Shown here in pieces: positions 22,010 to 31,744 of a stretch of 64,000 nucleotides of DNA. The position numbers and the translations under genes were made by a program. Source of the DNA: Diabrotica undecimpunctata (lineage: Eukaryota; Arthropoda; Insecta; Coleoptera; Chrysomelidae); NCBI RefSeq assembly GCF_040954645.1, contig NC_092803.1:124143961-124207960 (forward strand). The letters are read 5' to 3'. Position 1 is the first letter of the stretch, and every line of letters starts with the position of its first letter. Under the pieces are notes generated by a model. The model saw only the letters and a program-made list of their open reading frames with translations, did no database searches and was not told where the DNA came from.

Positions 22010-23560
22010 ATGGTACTGTTCTATGTAGCACACTCCAAAGAACAATAAATATCCTTACTAGTTAGTGCGACAAGGGAAAACTCTCTGTTAATTGTAGTAA
22101 AACAGTAGTCATTTGTTTTACAAGAAGACGGAAACTAGCTAACATCTAGATGCTGGACCTGTATACAAAAACTCTCCAAGAGCCGAATGAGGTCAAATAT
22201 CTATTAGCAATTCTAGAAAAAGCAAGCAAAGCTTTCCCTTTGGACATGCCGAAGGATATGTGGTATAATATACGGTTTGAAACTCAAATAGATGTACTGG
22301 ATATATATGACTATAGTAAGACCTATGATTACGTATGTCGCACTAATATGGTGGTCAAAATGGCGTCAAAAGACCACCAAAGAGAAGCTAAATAAACTTC
22401 AACGACAAGCATGCTTACTTATAACAGGAGCGATGTCGACTAACTCAAACGCCTCCAAGGAGGTCATACTTGATCTATCTTCATTAAAAAATATGGATGG
22501 AGAATAAGGCGAAGCTAGGAGGATACAAAAGGTGGATAAGGCAGATAGTATATTATATTTTTAGACAATTTAAAATCACTCAGAGTTGGAAATGCTACCA
22601 GATGCAATGCAACGTAAATATAATTTTAAAGAGCCATTTACTTTTCATGAAGGGATGAATGGGGATTAAGTTAAATTAATCTCATAAGGGTAGATCAATG
22701 CTGGTATACAGACAATTCTTTAATCGATAAAGGTGTTGGAGCTAGATTATATGCAGAGAAACAAAGGTTAAGCCTTAATGAAAGCCTAGGTTATCACTCT
22801 ACTATCTTCTAAACAGAAATTTATGCTATAGAGATGTGCCTACAAAAATTAATGACGAGAAACTGTAGGGAAAAATATATAAAAATTATATCTAATAGCC
22901 AGTATGAAAGGCACTGGAATAGCATCGAATAAATTAAAAAAAAGCAGACCTAATTGCTATGAGAGCAGCAAAAAACATAGAACCAGTCGTTAGCATAGCA
23001 AGAAGCAAAGAAAAAAAAACAGACATATTCATAAATTCGTGCAAGAAAACGACTTATACCGTAGGCGCTATATTCTTAAGCTTTACCGACTTTATAGTGA
23101 ACCTAGTATTGGTAGGTCTAATAGAAAAAACAGGCTGCGATGTCTAAGTCACACAGATGAATCCGTCGAAACAAATTTATAACCAAATACTGAATAAAGT
23201 AAGGAGAAAAGACAGGGGGAAGACGACCTACGAGTGTTTAAAATACAAAATTGGAACACCAAGGTGAAGGATAGGAAGGAATGGAAGCTGATCCTAGAAC
23301 AGGCCAAGACTCATTATGGGTTGTAGAACCAATGACGATGATGAATCTGAGAATTTTCGTAGGTCTCCTAATAGGACACTGTCGCCTCACGAGGTACATG
23401 AAAAAAACCGTACTGACAGAAAGTTCGAATTAAAGATTCCGTCAGTCTGATAACGAGACAATGGAACATGTTCAGTGCAACTGCCCAGGGTTGGAAAGGA
23501 TAAGGTCAAACACATTTAAGCATTATGAACTAGACCCCTACGACTTCTACTACGTAGAAG
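22010..23560 (+). pseudogene. R1-clade LINE: RT end, RNase H and terminal Cys/His motif
   Basis: Plus strand: the end of RT reads VRPMITYVALIWWSKWRQKT and LNKLQRQACLLITGAMST (22,290-22,440), a hallmark of R1/I-group LINEs. RNase H follows: CWYTDNSLIDKGVGARLY (about 22690, first Asp), TEIYAIEMCLQ (about 22815, Glu) and IISNSQ (about 22890, where Asp is expected, so this catalytic residue is changed to Asn). The end has LIGHCRLTRYMKK and METHVQ-like EHVQCNCPGLERI (about 23370-23510), matching the HxxCxCP zinc-like motif of R1 elements. Several stops and one nested insertion (about 23160-23350) interrupt it. Confidence 0.75.
23160..23350 (+). mobile_element. nested LINE 3' end with (GATGAT) tail
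   Basis: Contains VKDRKEWKLILEQAKTHYGL followed by a stop and ccaatgacgatgatg. This is the same C-terminal block as the LINE at 14,470-16,165 (EWKNIVKQAKTHKGL). It lies between the RNase H part and the terminal Cys/His part of the R1-like LINE, so it was inserted into that element. Its left boundary is uncertain (about 23100-23200). Confidence 0.6.
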
Positions 23561-23569
23561 TGTAACCTA

Positions 23570-24330
23570 AGAAGTAGAAGTCCATAATATACCAAGGTAA
23601 TAAGGCTAGGCTTAAGGGAAAACTTAAACCTAAGGGTAAGCCACAATAGACCTTATCCATAGACCTAATATTTAACTTAACCTAATCTAAATAAGAGCAC
23701 TCGAGTTCGATTATCGGCACCAATTTCATAAAATGATAACAAGCTATCAATGTGCTTCGGATGGCACGTAAAGCTGTCAGTCCACTTGGGCCAGTATGCA
23801 TTAACATTACATACCTAATACAGGGTTAGATGCAATAGGCATTGAAATAATTCGAAAAAAAAATATTTCTTATGCTGCAATAATTAAGAGCATATTTGAG
23901 CTGGCTTATCTGTTATATATCCACCAATATAAAAAAATTATTAAAAGATTTCTTTATAAAAGATATAATATTAAAAAACCCTATCCGGCTACATTACAGA
24001 ACGTTTTCGGAATTAATAGTCCATCATCAGTGCTATCTGGATGTACATCTTTTGAGCCACTAAATACATGGATAGAACCCTTTAAATGTTGTTAAATTAA
24101 CTTTAAGTTGGAATATTTGACTTTATAAACTAGGATGTTTAAGTTACAATAAGAATAGATAACATGGCAACGTAAGACTCTACTTTACGTTGCTAGTCTT
24201 GAGACGAAGTGACATTTTTTGTGATACATGGTATACATCCAGCTACAGGAATTTAGTTTTCTTGTGGATCCACCAATATGTTTATTATTCATTATTACGA
24301 TCTAATTAGTATTTGTAAAGAACACATTTG
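23570..24330. other. no gene; short repeats and a hairpin
   Basis: Includes an R1 3'-flank-like stretch rich in cctaa-type words (23,550-23,700) and a hairpin at about 24171-24199 (gcaacgtaa...ttacgttgc). A ribozyme-like module at 24005-24030 is described separately. Confidence 0.45.
24005..24030 (-). other. CTGATGA...GAAA module (hammerhead-like core), weak
   Basis: The minus strand reads CTGATGA, T, a 3-bp stem GGA/TCC with an 8-base loop, then GAAA, and next ACGTT-CTGT-AATGT, which can form a 5-bp hairpin in the place of stem III. Stem I pairing was not found. This order (CUGANGA, stem II, GAAA) is the hammerhead core known from Penelope-like elements. Here it is at best a decayed copy. 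Confidence 0.25.
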
Positions 24331-24525
24331 TCTTCAACACTAAAACAGAGTGGAGTAAACATGTTAGAATGGAAAAAAGAAGAATCGTTATAGATAAATT
24401 AATGGGATGGAGAAGTATAGGCCGTTCACGAAAAAGGTTGAGCGACAATCTGGACGTTGGTGTAGATGAATAAAGTTTAAAGATGTGGTTCGTCTAAAAT
24501 AAAAAAAGAAAGAAGAAGAAAAAAA
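24330..24525 (+). mobile_element. LINE 3' end fragment with GAAGAA tail
   Basis: Encodes TEWSKHVRMEKRRIVIDKLM and GRSRKRLSDNLD, matching the C-terminus of the LINE at 36,160-36,780 (GRPRKRWSDNL). It ends in an A/G-rich (GAA)n-like tail at about 24505-24525. It points tail-to-tail at the minus-strand copy starting at 24,602. Confidence 0.6.
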
Positions 24526-25059
24526 TCATCTTTACCTTAGACTAGTACTAAAAAACTTAAAACTAAGGACAGGATCAGTAGCATCCCTTAGACTATAACA
24601 ATTCTTCTTCTTCCTCTTTATAAGCAATTCTGCTTGTTCGTTGGCGGATTAATACCTCTTTGTGAGGTTGTCACTCCATCTTTTGCGCGGTCGTCCGATA
24701 CTTCTTCTGCTGATTGGTAACTTATCTTTTGCTATTTTGACGACACGGGTCCGCTCCATTCTACTTATATGGTTATCTCATTATTTTTTTCTATTTTGTG
24801 TCCATTCATTTATGCACTGTACGATACATTTTCTTCTAATGTCTTCACTTTCCTTTCGATCTCTCAGTACTTCTCAGTACTCTTATCTGTTGTTTCCAGT
24901 ATCCTTTGTGTTGTGGCTGTCGAGTCTTGTTTCTGAGGCATATGTCATTATTGGTCTTACACTGGCTTTATAAATTCTTGACTTCATCTCAGTGTTAATG
25001 GGTCTCTTTCACCATATAGTGTTATTAAGGTATCCTGCCAGTCTATTTGCTTTTTGTAC

Positions 25060-25960
25060 TTAATCTCTCACTTCTTTGTCCAGTTCTCCATAGATAGGCA
25101 GTGTAATTCCCAGGTATTTTATTTCCATTACTTGTTCAATACTGATGCCATCAATTTCTATTTTACATCTGGTTAGTTCTTTAATGACTACTATTGTTTT
25201 AGTTTTCTGAAATGAGATTGTCGTATTAAACTCTTTTGCTCTTATGTTAAATCTGTGGACCAGTCTTTGCAAACTATCTTGATCTTGGGCTATCAATATT
25301 GCGTCGTCTGCCTAAGCGAGTATTTTTATTTCTTTGTTTCCCATTCTGTGTCCTCTTCCTTTGTTAACGCTTTTGATAGTTTTATCAATGATCAAATTGA
25401 AGAGAATGGGGCTCAATAAATCCTCTTGTCTTATTCCGATGCCTATTTCTATAGGTTCTGTAAGTTGTCCATCTACTTACTTTCATTTTGTTGTTTTGGT
25501 AGATGTTTTCGATAGATTTTATAATATTTAGGGGAATTTTTCTATTATACAAAAGATGGATTACATGTTTGAGTCTTACTCTGTCAAATGCTTTCTTTGA
25601 GTCAATCAGACACAGAAATGCTGGTCTATTATACTCTAGTGATTTCTCAGTAATTTGCTTTATAACGAAGATTGCATCTGTACACGATCTTCCACTACGA
25701 AAACCCTGTTGTTCATCTGCTAAACTTATCCTCTGATTTATTAGCACTTGTAAAATTTTAGTTGTAAGTTTTAGCTTAGTATTTAACAAGTTTATACCAC
25801 TGTAAATTTCTGGCTTTTTTATCTCCGTTTTTGAATAGTAGAAGTAGTTCGTTCGTTCTCCATTCTTCCGGTATTTTATTGCTTTATAATTTTATTAATT
25901 ATTGTTGTTAATTTTTGTGTAATTGCTGCTCCAGAATTTCAGTAATTTTGTATGGTATCC
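25060..25960 (-). pseudogene. LINE reverse transcriptase, broken
   Basis: Minus strand: IPYKITEILEQQL (about 25,960-25,925), IPEEWRTNELLLLFKNGD, then the open piece 25789-25385 with ADEQQGFRSGRSCTDAIFVI and FLCLIDSKKAFDRVRLKHV (block A; the Asp is in LIDSKKAFD). A frameshift follows before block B. The active-site box near 25,310 reads ADDAILIA, preceded by a stop in place of the Tyr. The open piece 25296-25060 contains TISFQKTKTIVV and DGISIEQVMEIKYLGI (the thumb region). Not functional. Confidence 0.75.
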
Positions 25961-25975
25961 TGTCTTTACTTTGCC

Positions 25976-26500
25976 CTATCCGTTTCGGACCTTTGCTATT
26001 AACAAGGCTATTTTGACTTTGTTTACGGCACCTCTGAACAGTTCGGTCGATGTTAGTCCGAACCATTGTCGCAGGTTATGCATCCATGAGTGTCGTCTTC
26101 TTCCCGGTCCCCTACTACTGTCGATTCTTCCTTGGACTATTAACTGTAGCAGCCAGTACTTAGTATGCCCCATGACATGTCTGAAGTACTCAAGCTTCCG
26201 TTTATTTACGGTGAAGATTATTTCTTTGCTTTTGCCTATTCTCTGAATTACTTCTACGTTAGTGAAGTGGTCTGTCCAGGATATCCGAAGAATACGGCGA
26301 TATATCCACAGCTTAAAGGATTCTAGTTTCTTAAGTTTGGCTTCCGTTGTGGTCCAGGCCTCTGCTCCATAGAACAAGACCGGGAAGACATAACACTTAA
26401 CCAGTCTTAATTTTAGTTCCATTGAGATTTTCATATTGTTGAACGCATTTCGCGCTTTTTCAATTAAGTTGTTCATTTGTGATAATTTATAGTGTTTCCG
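25976..26500 (-). mobile_element. nested LINE fragment (C-terminal 170 codons)
   Basis: An open minus-strand frame 26476-25976 that belongs to a different LINE family from its surroundings: MELKLRLVKCYVFPVLFYGAE and AWTTTEAKLKKLESF, then RILRISWTDHFTNVEV, GRRRHSWMHNLRQWFGLTST and ELFRGAVNKVKIALLIAKVR before the stop. The outer element is interrupted exactly between its linker (SELIEPKNIEMQ, about 26,550-26,510) and the start of its RT. The fragment is 5'-truncated at about 26,490. Confidence 0.75.
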
Positions 26501-26996
26501 GTTTTAGCGACGTTTGTTCTTCCTCTGCATTTCTATATTTTTTGGTTCTATTAGTTCACTTACCTCCATTCTCTGACTTCTTATGAAGCGCCATATTTCC
26601 TTTTGCAGACTGTAAAAATCATGTTCTATTTCTTTTGAAAAGCGTTCCCAGTGATTATTTTTTTCTTTTCTTACAGGTGCATGTGTTTCGTTTCTATATA
26701 ATTATGGTATTCGTTTTGTGTTTTGGTTACATGTATTTCTTGTAAGCTTTTTTTTTTCTTTACAATTTGCCTTTATTTTGTGCAAAACCATGGAGTTCTT
26801 TGTCTTGGAAACAATTTATTTTTATTTATATTTCTTTCACCATGAAGTTCCTTGCCGATACTAAGATATTAGACTTAATTTTTGCCCAGCTTTCTTTGAC
26901 TCCATCACTTTCTGTGATATATGTGTTTTTGCTTTTTTTCGATTATTCTTTTTTGGAATAGGTATCTTCTGAAGCCATCCTATAAGTTTTCTAGTT

Positions 26997-27785
26997 TTAT
27001 CTTTGTTGTGTATTTTGGTGTTTTGTTATCACGTATATATGTGTTTTTATTCGGATTTTGCACCCTACCAATTTATGATCGCTTTCTATTTCTGCTGATG
27101 TTAGTGCTCTTACATCAAAGATTTGAGAGAGCTGTAACTCTCTATTTGACAGAATATAGTCTGTCATAGATCTTTGTCCTCTACTGTTTTCAAAACGGTA
27201 TTTGTATTGTTTTCTGTGAAGGAAAAATATATTATTAATACGTATTTCGTTTATGCTGCAGAGATCCGTCAGAAGGTCTCTGTTTTCATTTTTGATATTT
27301 TCATTATATCGCTGTTTTATTCCTGGAACTATATCATTGCCAACACGGGCGTTAAAATCACCCATAATAATTATATATTTATCATTTGGGGTCTCGTTTA
27401 TTATAGTCTGAAGGAGTCCGCAGAAGTTTTCCCTGGTGGTGGTATCTCTGTTTTTCTCTGGTGCATAGATTGCTATTACATTCAGAGGCTTGACATCCAG
27501 TTTAACTGTTACACTTAATATTATTTTAGAAGTATATTTATATTCTTGTACTTGATGTAAAAATTTTTTGTGTACTAACAGTGCAACTCCTTTTTTGGGT
27601 CTGGTTTCTTTCGCAACACCACTGTAAATCATCAGATAGTTGTCTAGCATAATTGGACCCTTTCTCTTTTTCTTCGTCTCTTGTAGTGCACATAATGTCT
27701 ATATTTTTTTCTACAAGCTCTTTTGTAATTTTCTTCTCTATTGTGTTTAGAAACTTTACATTCCAACTACCGATGCGAAGTATAT
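26997..27785 (-). CDS. LINE APE-type endonuclease domain
   Basis: A 217-codon frame from 27650 contains the catalytic motifs of the LINE endonuclease: VIAIYAPE, IIMGDFNARVGNDIV (the D and N of GDFNARVG bind metal and substrate), MTDYILS, and SAEIESDHKLVGCKI (the SDH catalytic pair). The N-terminal part (GSWNVKFLNTIEKKI) is in another frame at 27,785-27,655, with one frameshift at about 27,653. The protein would nick target DNA to prime reverse transcription. It is disconnected from its RT by the nested insertion, so the copy is inactive, although the motifs are intact. Confidence 0.85.
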
Positions 27786-27808
27786 TTATCGTTTTCTATA
27801 AATTCGTT

Positions 27809-27990
27809 TTTTTTTCTATAAAGTCGATGGCAAAAAGGGAATAGGTAGAAAGAGGAAGTCATGGCTGCGAAATATTCGAGACTGGACAAACATGACTGTA
27901 GACGAATTATTCCACGTTGCAAAAGATAGAGAAGCCTTTAAAAATGTGGTCGCCAACCTCCGTTAATGGGGACGGCATAGGAAGAAGAAG
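27809..27990 (+). mobile_element. 5'-truncated LINE 3' end with 11-bp target duplication
   Basis: ataaattcgtt is present at 27798-27808 and again at 27991-28001, exactly flanking this 182-bp insert. The insert encodes VDGKKGIGRKRKSWLRNIRD and ELFHVAKDREAFKNVVANLR, a stop, and ends in gaagaagaag. It is the same C-terminal family as 25,976-26,500. This is a textbook target-primed insertion. Confidence 0.9.
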
Positions 27991-28001
27991 ATAAATTCGT
28001 T

Positions 28002-28370
28002 GTCCTCTTTCTCGCTTTAGTCGTCGCGTCGTAATGAAGTCATTCCTGTTCCGAGGCATAATCCTGTTTCTATGAGCTGTATGGTTTTAAAGTCTATAAA
28101 TCAGTAGGGTGCTAACCTGGCACTCCAACAATTTAGATACATAAATATTTACGTATCATTACACTATACTCTGTTTTCCATTTTTCACTTACCTACCTTA
28201 AAACGGGTTCAGATCTGTGTTTTAAGTAGTTGCATAATCCCCATATTGTGGTATTAAAGAAGTCATTATTCGCGACTTTTGCCAATTTTTTTTACGGTCT
28301 TACCAACTGTATTCATTTCCAAATTTCTATGGATGTCATTGTTCCTGAAGTAACAAAGAATGTTTCGTAA
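28002..28370. other. 5' flank of the LINE, no gene seen
   Basis: Probably includes the untranslated 5' end of the 24,602-27,797 LINE up to an undefined point. No coding frame is recognised. Confidence 0.4.
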
Positions 28371-28374
28371 AACA

Positions 28375-28588
28375 ATGTTTTAAAGTAATTACTATTTAAA
28401 TGGAAATAAGCCACAATTAAACGGTAAAGTACGTTTATTGACGTTTCAATTTCCACTTCGGAAATCGTTCTTTAAAAAAAAAAAAAAAATCAGAACGATT
28501 TCCGAAGTGGAAATTGAAACGTCAATAAACGTTCTTTAACTTTTAATTGTGGCTCATTCCCATTTAAATAGTAATTACTTTAACATGC
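28375..28588. repeat. foldback element, about 93-bp arms around a poly-A loop
   Basis: Arm 28375-28471 is the reverse complement of 28492-28588 with only a few mismatches (for example 'ggaaataagcc' against 'gggaatgagcc'). The inner 45 bases, including cgatttccgaagtggaaatt and cgtcaataaacg, are almost perfectly paired. The loop is an A run at 28475-28489. This gaagtggaaattgaaacgtc foldback is a sequence type I recognise as dispersed in insect genomes. Transcripts would form a long hairpin. Confidence 0.9.
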
Positions 28589-28599
28589 CACAAGAAAAT

Positions 28600-30555
28600 A
28601 GTTTCAGATCAATATTATTTTGAAATCGCGGGCACTTACTGGCACACAAAAATATTACTCTTACTGGCACTCTCCCAGAGCAGAATTGCATATGTATTGT
28701 CATTTATTATAGATTGACCAGATGGATTCTGTTGTCAATAGTCCATAATTTTTTTTAAACTTGATTTCTTCCATTTCTTTCTAACATGGGACTTCCAGCT
28801 TATCGTGTAGGCTAAGTTCTAATTGATTCTTGATAATATTCACACACTACAGCATCGCAGTATTACTAGCGAAGATGGCTATTATGTGCTGAACTGATTT
28901 AGAGGTTTAGAAAACTAGTTTATAGTAGGTACAGAACACAAACACACTACCTTGCGGTACTTCTCCGTTAACTTATTGTATTTTCGAGTAAGCTTTTCTC
29001 TGCTTTTTCCTAAAAACTTTATTAGAAATTCATAATTCCAATAATGATGTGTAGTCTGTGGGTATAATTTTGCGTAAGGTATATTATTCTTCGTGTAATA
29101 TTTATTTTCAAAACGTACATTACGTTATTTGTCTCATCCTTTTTTAATAAAATTTATCTCATCTTATAGCTTCTAAACTACAATATGAGAGACATGTTTT
29201 GATACAACATGAGAGACATTGACAACATATGTCAATTTTTTTATGGTCTTTCTGGGTAGTTGTTTTAGTATTTACCTCGTGATCAAATCAAACTCAAGTT
29301 TCCAGTAGATCAATGGTTCCCTTGAATTTATTAGCCACTTACTTTGCAATAATTAATTTAATTTCACATTCTTTTTGTGTGAGGTTTTCGAAATCAAGTG
29401 TGTTGTCATATTAATTTTACTAAAATGTTATAGATTAAGGTAAAAATTTCGCTAATTTGTATCGGAATATAATTTTCTTGGTCTTTTCTCCGATTTTGTT
29501 GGTAGGTATTCTGCATTACATGTTTTATATTTTTGGATTGAATACAGAAAAAAACTTAAATTGTTTTAATGTAACCATAAGGGAAGATCTACATTATTTT
29601 GATAACTACACTATCAAAAAGTTTATTAATGATAATATTATAAACCGGGACTATTGGGCAGATTTCCTATAACATATATATTTTTAATTCCAATTTCTTG
29701 GAAGATTGGACGATTTAAGATACGTGTATTTTTAAATATAAAAAATAGTTTTTTTAATACTTAAGATATATTTTAGTCAAAAAAAAGTTTCTTAAGTGTT
29801 TTATTTTGTCAAATTAAATTTTTTCTGTATAAAAACTGGCCTACTACAAACCTTCCTTTCAATTTGGACTGTTTGCCAATTCAATCGGTCGATTTGCTCT
29901 TAATTGAGGTTTAGTTTTTTTACGATACAAACAAATAAAATCGATTATCAGTGACATCGTTATTTTTGATAACGATTATATTTTATATTTTTTTATATTT
30001 CGACGAACTATTGGATAGTATTATATAAATAATTATAAAGGAACTGATAAATTTAAAAAATGGAATTAAACTGAAATATCCTTCACTTTAATAAAATTTA
30101 ATAAAATATTAAGATCGATACAAATTAATTGTTATCTTTTTTTACGATTGAAAAGAAGCTATTACGAAAATTAAAAAACTTACAAGGAAGTTAAAGATTC
30201 CTTTTGTAAAACGGTATAAAAATTTTTGAAGTTATACTTCTATACGCGCGCTCCACTTTGGAAATTTGTATGGGAGTGAATCTGTGAAATCATTACATAT
30301 GTAAGATAATGAGTAAGAGCGAGACAGAAGATATATTTTCTCTCTCTTCCTCTCTCGAATATAAAAATGTTCCTTTTGTATATATATTTAATATTATATA
30401 TATAATAAAATATTTATTAATATTATTATTTTTGTGATATGTTTTGTATTATTTATTAAATGTTTATAATTATATTAGTCTTTTGTATTTCAAAACAATA
30501 ATCTCAATAAATCACTGTATGACCCAGAACTGTCAATTTTGAAATGAATTTGTGT
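28600..30555. other. 2 kb without a recognised gene
   Basis: AT-rich DNA. The 71-codon frame at 29457-29672 (+) shows no known domain. A more structured patch at 30,240-30,360, with a CT-rich run tctctctcttcctctctcg, lies upstream of the tRNA gene and has no assigned role. Confidence 0.5.
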
Positions 30556-30559
30556 CATG

Positions 30560-30631
30560 TCCTCGGTAGTATAGTAGTCAGTATCCCCGCCTGTCACACG
30601 AGAGACCGGGGTTCGATTCCCAGTCGAGGAG
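30560..30631 (+). tRNA. tRNA-Asp (anticodon GUC), possibly decaying
   Basis: The 72-nt cloverleaf starts TCCTCGG and ends TCGAGGA plus discriminator G, with all seven acceptor pairs (one G-U). The anticodon loop CTGTCAC has GTC at 30593-30595. The T loop is TTCGATT, so the internal B box (GGTTCGATTCC) is intact; the A box is TAGTATAGTAG. The anticodon stem (CCCGC/ACGAG) has two C-A mismatches and the T stem (CGGGG/CCCAG) has one G-A mismatch. Each is explained by a single G-to-A change from the usual insect sequence. It may still be transcribed, but it could be a tRNA pseudogene. Confidence 0.85.
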
Positions 30632-30634
30632 GAC

Positions 30635-30640
30635 TTTTTT
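30635..30640 (+). terminator. RNA polymerase III T-run terminator
   Basis: TTTTTT three bases after the tRNA discriminator base, the normal Pol III stop signal. Confidence 0.8.
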
Positions 30641-30678
30641 ATTAATATTATTACATGGTTATGCGTAAGTAGAAAAGT

Positions 30679-30895
30679 TATGTATATTATTTTCATTTTT
30701 AAATACTTATGAATATTGCATTTTAATTTGTATTGTATTATTATATTGAATTGTGTTGCACTGTATTATACTGTATTATAGTGTATTTTTTATGTATATA
30801 ATTGTCATTTTTAAATACTTATGAATATTGCATTTTAATTTGTATTGTATTATTATATTGAATTATGTTGCAGTGTATTGTAGTGTATTTTTATA
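30679..30895. repeat. tandem duplication, about 112-bp unit
   Basis: catttttaaatacttatgaa begins at 30694 and again at 30806, and the match runs from about 30680/30791 to 30787/30891 with few differences. An inner echo of ctgtattata follows. It lies immediately downstream of the tRNA gene. Confidence 0.9.
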
Positions 30896-30899
30896 TTAA

Positions 30900-31740
30900 T
30901 AACAAAATAAACAATGAATTTTACTGCAGAGTATGTGTAAAAAAATTTTTGCATTCAACTCCTTTCATACATATATGAAAATAAAAATATACATTTTCAT
31001 CAAAATATTGATTCGATCCTTCATTTACTATACTCCTATTACAGGTCAAATGTTGTTTATTAATTGTTAGTAAGTTGCTATTAATTCTGTTTCTCTTTCT
31101 GCTATGTCTTACCTATAGCATTACATATGTTGTAATGATTGTGCAGATTGACTCCCAAATAAAGTTGTAACGGCGAATACGTGTATATAAGTGTAACTTC
31201 TACCGGCAGTCCCACTGGACTGCCACACCCGTTTTTTTTTTTCAATATTTTAAAAATTATCCAAAGTGAGTTTATACATTTTCAGAATTTTTTCGATCCT
31301 ATCAGATCATCATCAGTAAAAAACCTACAAATAAGTATACCCACTTAAAAATGAAAACAAAATGGCAATAATTTTGACATTGTAAATTAAAATTGTGGCA
31401 AGGAGGTAGGAACAAAACAGGATGTTATGTTTAAGAGTATGTCTTGTCCCACTGGATACGCTGTGTATACAAACATTTGGGTTTGTGTTCTATAGAAAAG
31501 TATTTAATATAGATTTGAAGTATGCAGAAGTTATTATTTAAAAAAATTAATTTTAGAGTTAATAGATTACAGGTTGCTCAACGTATATAAAATGGAGGTA
31601 AGCAACTGTTATTTGTGTTACGAAATATATATTTTAAGATATGTAATACAAAAATAAGATGATATTAAACTTGAAGAGTAGTAGAAATATTTGAGTGGAG
31701 AATCAAAATGTGAATATTTGTGTGGTTATATCTATAGATA
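30900..31740. other. AT-rich flank, no gene
   Basis: A short GC-rich palindrome ggcagtcccactggactgcc lies at 31206-31225. A ribozyme-like module at 31291-31316 is listed separately. No coding frame is supported. Confidence 0.45.
31291..31316 (-). other. CTGATGA...GAAA module (hammerhead-like core)
   Basis: The minus strand reads CTGATGA, T, GATC-TGATAG-GATC (a 4-bp stem with a 6-base loop), GAAA, then AAATTCTGAAAATGT, which could form a weak stem III. It is the same layout as at 24005-24030. A decayed Penelope-type hammerhead is one explanation; the relevant Penelope ORF (33,560-34,300) is on the same strand further right. Confidence 0.3.
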
Positions 31741-31744
31741 TAAT

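Larger units (their letters stand above)
24602..27797 (-). mobile_element. LINE with endonuclease and RT, interrupted by nested LINE
   Basis: A minus-strand element of about 3.2 kb. Its 3' tail is (GAAGAA)n at about 24602-24615, RT lies at 25,960-24,960, the linker at 26,950-26,500 and the endonuclease at 27,785-26,997. A LINE fragment of another family (25,976-26,500) sits between linker and RT, and a further one (27,809-27,990) with target duplication flanks the 5' end. The last 600 bases are closely matched by the plus-strand copy at 36,160-36,780. Confidence 0.8.

Noticed and set aside
23630..23700. cctaa-rich words resembling TTAGG telomeric repeats beside an R1-like LINE
   Set aside because: The words are irregular and not tandem, so a telomere-targeted LINE cannot be supported.
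29457..29672. 71-codon plus-strand frame with hydrophobic start
   Set aside because: No homology recognised, no promoter or splice context; AT-rich DNA often gives such frames.
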